The notes beneath the pieces are model-generated. The model was not told where the DNA came from. It did no database searches and saw only the letters and a list, made by a program, of their open reading frames with translations. The translations under genes and the position numbers were made by a program. A DNA stretch of 64,000 nt from Tetrahymena elliotti 4EA (taxonomy: Eukaryota > Ciliophora > Oligohymenophorea > Hymenostomatida > Tetrahymenidae): the NCBI GenBank assembly GCA_000231825.2, contig AFXF02001865.1, forward strand, positions 25,968 to 89,967, in the 5' to 3' direction. Positions 60,592-64,000 of this stretch are shown one piece after another (the first letter of the stretch is position 1; the number at the start of each line of letters is the position of its first letter).

Positions 60592-63511
60592 ATGGTAAGC
60601 ATAGAACAACAAGTAAGCTTTATCTTCATATTTGGATAAATATTAATGACATATTTTTATAAAATTAAGATAATTACATTTCTTTCTAAATAAGAAAGAG
60701 AAAGAAGTTAGAAAGATGCACAAGCTCTGATAAACTTGCTATAAATTATCCCCATTTTTGAGCATAATTCTAAAGAAGATAATATGATTATGATGAATTG
60801 GACAAATAAATTTTAATATTAAACATTTGAAAAAGGACAGCAAATCTATGCTAGAGGTTTAATTTACTTAAAGAAATAATACCAATTAATATGATTTTGT
60901 AAAAAGGTAGCTACTCAGATGCTTTCTATATTATATTGTCAGGTGAAGTAGGAATATTTAAGAAAGCTTCAAATTTTCACCATTAAGAAGGACAAGGGCA
61001 ATAAAGAGGAAGACTTTAATCTCAATTCAGCAAAGATTCTAATGAATAAAAACTATTTATGTAAAAATGGAAAGTGAGAAAAGTTAATTAGCAATAAACT
61101 ATCTAGCAATAATATTAAATTGAAGATGATTTTTAAAATTTCTTGTAAAACTGACAAGTAAATGACACAATTACTTCAACAGTAAACAATACCACAAATA
61201 TTAATAATTCAAATAATCAAAATAGCAATGCTCATTCAAATGTAATTATAAGTAGTAATTAGCATTTAAGCTCTTAACCCGTCTAGTAGAATAATCATTA
61301 ACATTAATAGTAACACAATGAATAATAGGCTCATACTAATTAGACAGTGGAAACCCAAGAAAACGAGACAATTGAATAGATGCTTATAAAACGCTACTAG
61401 AATTTGAGTTTAGCAAATAAATTAGGATAGTTTTAACATTTTGGAGAAGAATCACTAGTTTCTTCAGCATTTAGACTTGAAACAGCTGCTTGCATTGAAG
61501 ACACATAACTTGTATTTATAAAAAAAGATGATTTTAAAGCTATATTGAATAACAAAGAAGAGAAAAAATTACTTAAAAAGACTGAATATATGAGGAATAG
61601 CATCATTTTTTAAGACTGGAGCTTTAATACTCTTAAGTATTTATATCTCAGTTCAGAAGAAATTAATGCTTCAAAAGGAGAAATAGTTTTTAATTAAGAA
61701 GATATTTCTTCAACCGTATTTTTCATCAAATCAGGAACATTTTCAGTAAAATTATTTATTTTTGTTAAGAATTAATTGATAAAAATATGTCAAGAAAGTT
61801 AATGAATTTTTATGTTAAAGCAATTCAAAAATTAAAAAATAAAACTTAGGCAGTAAAAAAGTTAAGAGTTGATTTGAATGAAAAGCAGATCATTCCTATT
61901 TCGACATTGAAATAGTATAAGAGTAAAATAGATTAAATGTACAAGAATGTAGAAGTTAAAGTCTACACATATAGTCAATATGGCATTTTTGGGGAGGAGG
62001 ATTTATTGTTAAATAAAAATAGAACTTTTTCAGTTATATGTGAGAGTTTTGCTGGTGAATTATTAGTTATTTAAGCTTCTGAATTTTTTAACAAAGTAAT
62101 GAAATTGTCAAGTGAAGTAATTCAAACAATACAAAAGCAAAAAGAGTAAATATTTGAGCAATCTTTTTAGCAGTAAAAGAGAAACATAAACAAATATTAG
62201 AGCTTTATCATAGAAAATAGATAAGAAACCTTGAATTAAATTGATATCCAATAAAAGTAGAAATCTGTTGAAGCTCTCAAGGAAGAAGAAAATCAAGAAT
62301 TGTAATACAAGATAAACTAAGAATTTCATAAACTAAAGAATATAGATCCTACTGTGTCTCCTTCAATATACCCAAGGAAAAATGTACATTCATTTTATCG
62401 ACGGAAAATGTACCAGTAATAAATAAATAAGTAAAAGAGCTTTGAAGATCCAATATACGGTCCTTCGAAAATTTAGGAAGATGGTTAATAAAAAGAAGCA
62501 CCTGAAATAATTCAAAAGCTAATAAATAAAAAAAAAGAAGTCTACAAAGAAAAAAATATGAAACCAGTACCTAGATAAGAATATGAAGATATTATTGAAA
62601 TCAGTCCAAGAACAAAAAAACAGTTTGAAAAAAGAAGATCTTTCATAAAAAGCCCTATAAGAAATAAAAGTGTTAATTTTACTAAAAGATAATCAATTTA
62701 GGTCTTGGAAAATTTAATTAAGAATGCTCATAAAAAGTATTAAGTCAATGAATTATTTTTTTAAAATGAAGAATAAGAAAATGATTAAAATTCAAATGAA
62801 AACAAAAATAAAATAGCTCTTGCTGAATTTTCTGTCTCTTATGATATTTCTAAAGAAAGATAGTAATATACTACTGATGATAACTCTCTTAAAAATATTG
62901 AGAAACTGCTCAAGAGAAGAGATAGTATTGCAACTAGACTAATATCACATCATACTGATACATCTAATTCTTAAATTTTAGAGGATTTAGCTAATTATAA
63001 TTATTCAAAAGATTAAACAGATTATGATAATATAGATATTATTAAAGAAAGTAAATCTAAAGAAGTGGTTCAATTTTTACCAAAAATAAAATAAAAAATG
63101 AACGATTAAGGAGATTATTTGAAACATTTGAAATTATAAATAGATTCATATAATTCTTATAATCTAAAATAAGACAAGGTTCTTCAAAAATATTTAGAAA
63201 ATAAAAGCATTAAAGCTACAAATGAGCATAACTATATAAAATTATCGTTATCTTAATTTGTAGAATAAAATGATTACAAATAAATTTGCAACTAAAACCA
63301 AAAATCTCGTTATCTTTCAACTAATTCAAAAAAAGTAAATATGCAAAGTGCTGTATGGTAATACAACATGTAACAGCTAAATAAATCCAAATAAGTAATT
63401 AACTAAGCCTTGAAAAATATTAAAATTTAAAATGAAGAAAAAAGTTTGAAAAAATCTATCCCAATTAGGATAAGCTCTTCCTTATCTAAGTATTAACATC
63501 CATAAAATTGA
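60592..63511 (+). CDS. Protein with two cyclic-nucleotide-binding domains
   Basis: A soluble protein with cNMP-binding folds, as in protein kinase G/A regulatory parts, but no kinase or channel is attached. Exons: 60592-60856, 60907-61144, 61226-61745 and 61850-63511; up to 894 residues. Domain 1 shows FEKGQQIYARGSYSDAFYII, then LSGEVGIFKK, a long Q/N/H-rich insertion, and FGEESLVSSAFRLETAA, its phosphate-binding cassette. Domain 2 shows KGEIVFNQEDISSTVFFIKS, GTFS and FGEEDLLLNKNRTFSVI. The usual FGExAL-x-RAA consensus is only partly kept in both, so nucleotide binding needs proof. A long Lys/Gln/Asn-rich helical and disordered tail follows. The first about 25 residues after MVSIEQQ look like translated intron (GTAAGC at 60613 is a possible donor), so the N-terminus is uncertain. 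The intron at 61145-61225 was placed to remove an in-frame TGA. Confidence 0.82.
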
Positions 63512-64000
63512 TAAAATTTTACTTAATTCAGTAATTTTTTAAATATCATCAAATTAAGCTTTTTTAATATTACTTTCAGACCATTTTTCATTTTTTTATT
63601 AAAATTAAATTAAAAATTTATCATAATATTCTGTATATTATAAATTTATAAAAACAAGTAGATGTTTAGACAAAAATTTATCTAAACTCAATTTATATTT
63701 GTGTTTATTTCATACTATTTATTTTATTAAAATTTTTTACTGTATTAGTATTATCTGAAATAAAAGAATCTAAAAATAATAAGGAATTCAAATATTTCTT
63801 TATTCAAAAATATTAATGATAGTAATAATTATGTTATAAAGAATATTTCCAAAAACTTTAAAATAAGAAAAAAAGTTACAAAAAAGATTCAATTTACTTT
63901 TGATCAAACACCTTTGATATTTGATTAAGTTATCTAGCTTTAATATGTTCATTATTAAAGTTATTTTGTCTTTTTTATTTACTTATAATTTTACATCATT
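63512..64000. other. Intergenic, AT-rich, to the window end
   Basis: 3' flank of the cNMP-binding protein gene. No gene is seen. Confidence 0.5.

Noticed and set aside
1..64000. tRNA, rRNA, snRNA genes and transposases
   Set aside because: I looked for the tRNA B-box (GGTTCGAATCC-like), rRNA-like GC-rich blocks and transposase or reverse-transcriptase motifs on both strands and saw none convincing; this is by eye, not a covariance search.

Overview
This window looks like macronuclear DNA of a ciliate, most likely Tetrahymena or a close relative. Every sizeable gene can be read only if TAA and TAG code for glutamine and TGA is the sole stop. Non-coding DNA is extremely AT-rich, and coding regions are cut by short AT-rich GT-AG introns (about 44-230 bases). 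The families present are also typical of ciliates: Q/N-rich proteins, an expanded two-span membrane family, Cache sensors, FtsX-like permeases and cyclic-nucleotide-binding proteins. Exon structures were worked out by hand from reading frame, splice sites and phase. They are predictions, but each coding sum is a whole number of codons.

Layout. 1-1.6 kb: 3' part of a gene entering from the left. 2.0-4.6 kb: Q/N-rich low-complexity protein. 6.0-8.0 kb: ABCG half-transporter. 8.9-16.0 kb: three tandem minus-strand membrane-anchored aspartic proteases with identical intron positions. 16.0-22.3 kb: a 6.3 kb gene-poor interval with a possible DNA polymerase B fragment and a 48-bp tandem repeat. 22.3 kb: ribosomal protein eL36. 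24.5-25.9 kb: a nine-exon Rab GTPase. 27.4-30.1 kb: two-span Cache sensor protein. 31.1-33.1 kb: coiled-coil RING-finger protein. 34.4-38.0 kb: large acidic polyglutamine coiled-coil protein. 38.6-41.5 kb: guanylate-binding-protein (GBP) GTPase with 11 exons. 42.2-43.2 kb (minus): axonemal inner-arm dynein light chain p28. 44.2 kb: double AN1 zinc-finger protein. 45.4-47.6 kb (minus): coiled-coil protein. 48.6-50.6 kb (minus): ciliate-type two-span membrane protein. 52.8 kb: small hypothetical protein. 53.9-54.8 kb (minus): B-box coiled-coil protein. 55.9-59.9 kb: FtsX/MacB-like permease. 60.6-63.5 kb: protein with two cyclic-nucleotide-binding domains.

The genes are independent transcription units separated by 0.4-6 kb, with no operons. 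Functional themes are membrane traffic (Rab, GBP), secreted or vacuolar proteolysis (protease array), small-molecule transport (ABCG, FtsX), ubiquitin-type zinc-binding proteins (RING, B-box, AN1), cilia (p28) and signal sensing (Cache, cNMP). I found no clear tRNA, rRNA, transposon, telomere or CRISPR array. The most interesting items are the protease array with diverged catalytic and flap residues, the Cache protein that ends where a cyclase domain would be expected to start, the GBP with a Q-rich extension and cysteine tail, the orphan polymerase-like exon, and several degenerate intergenic repeat families.
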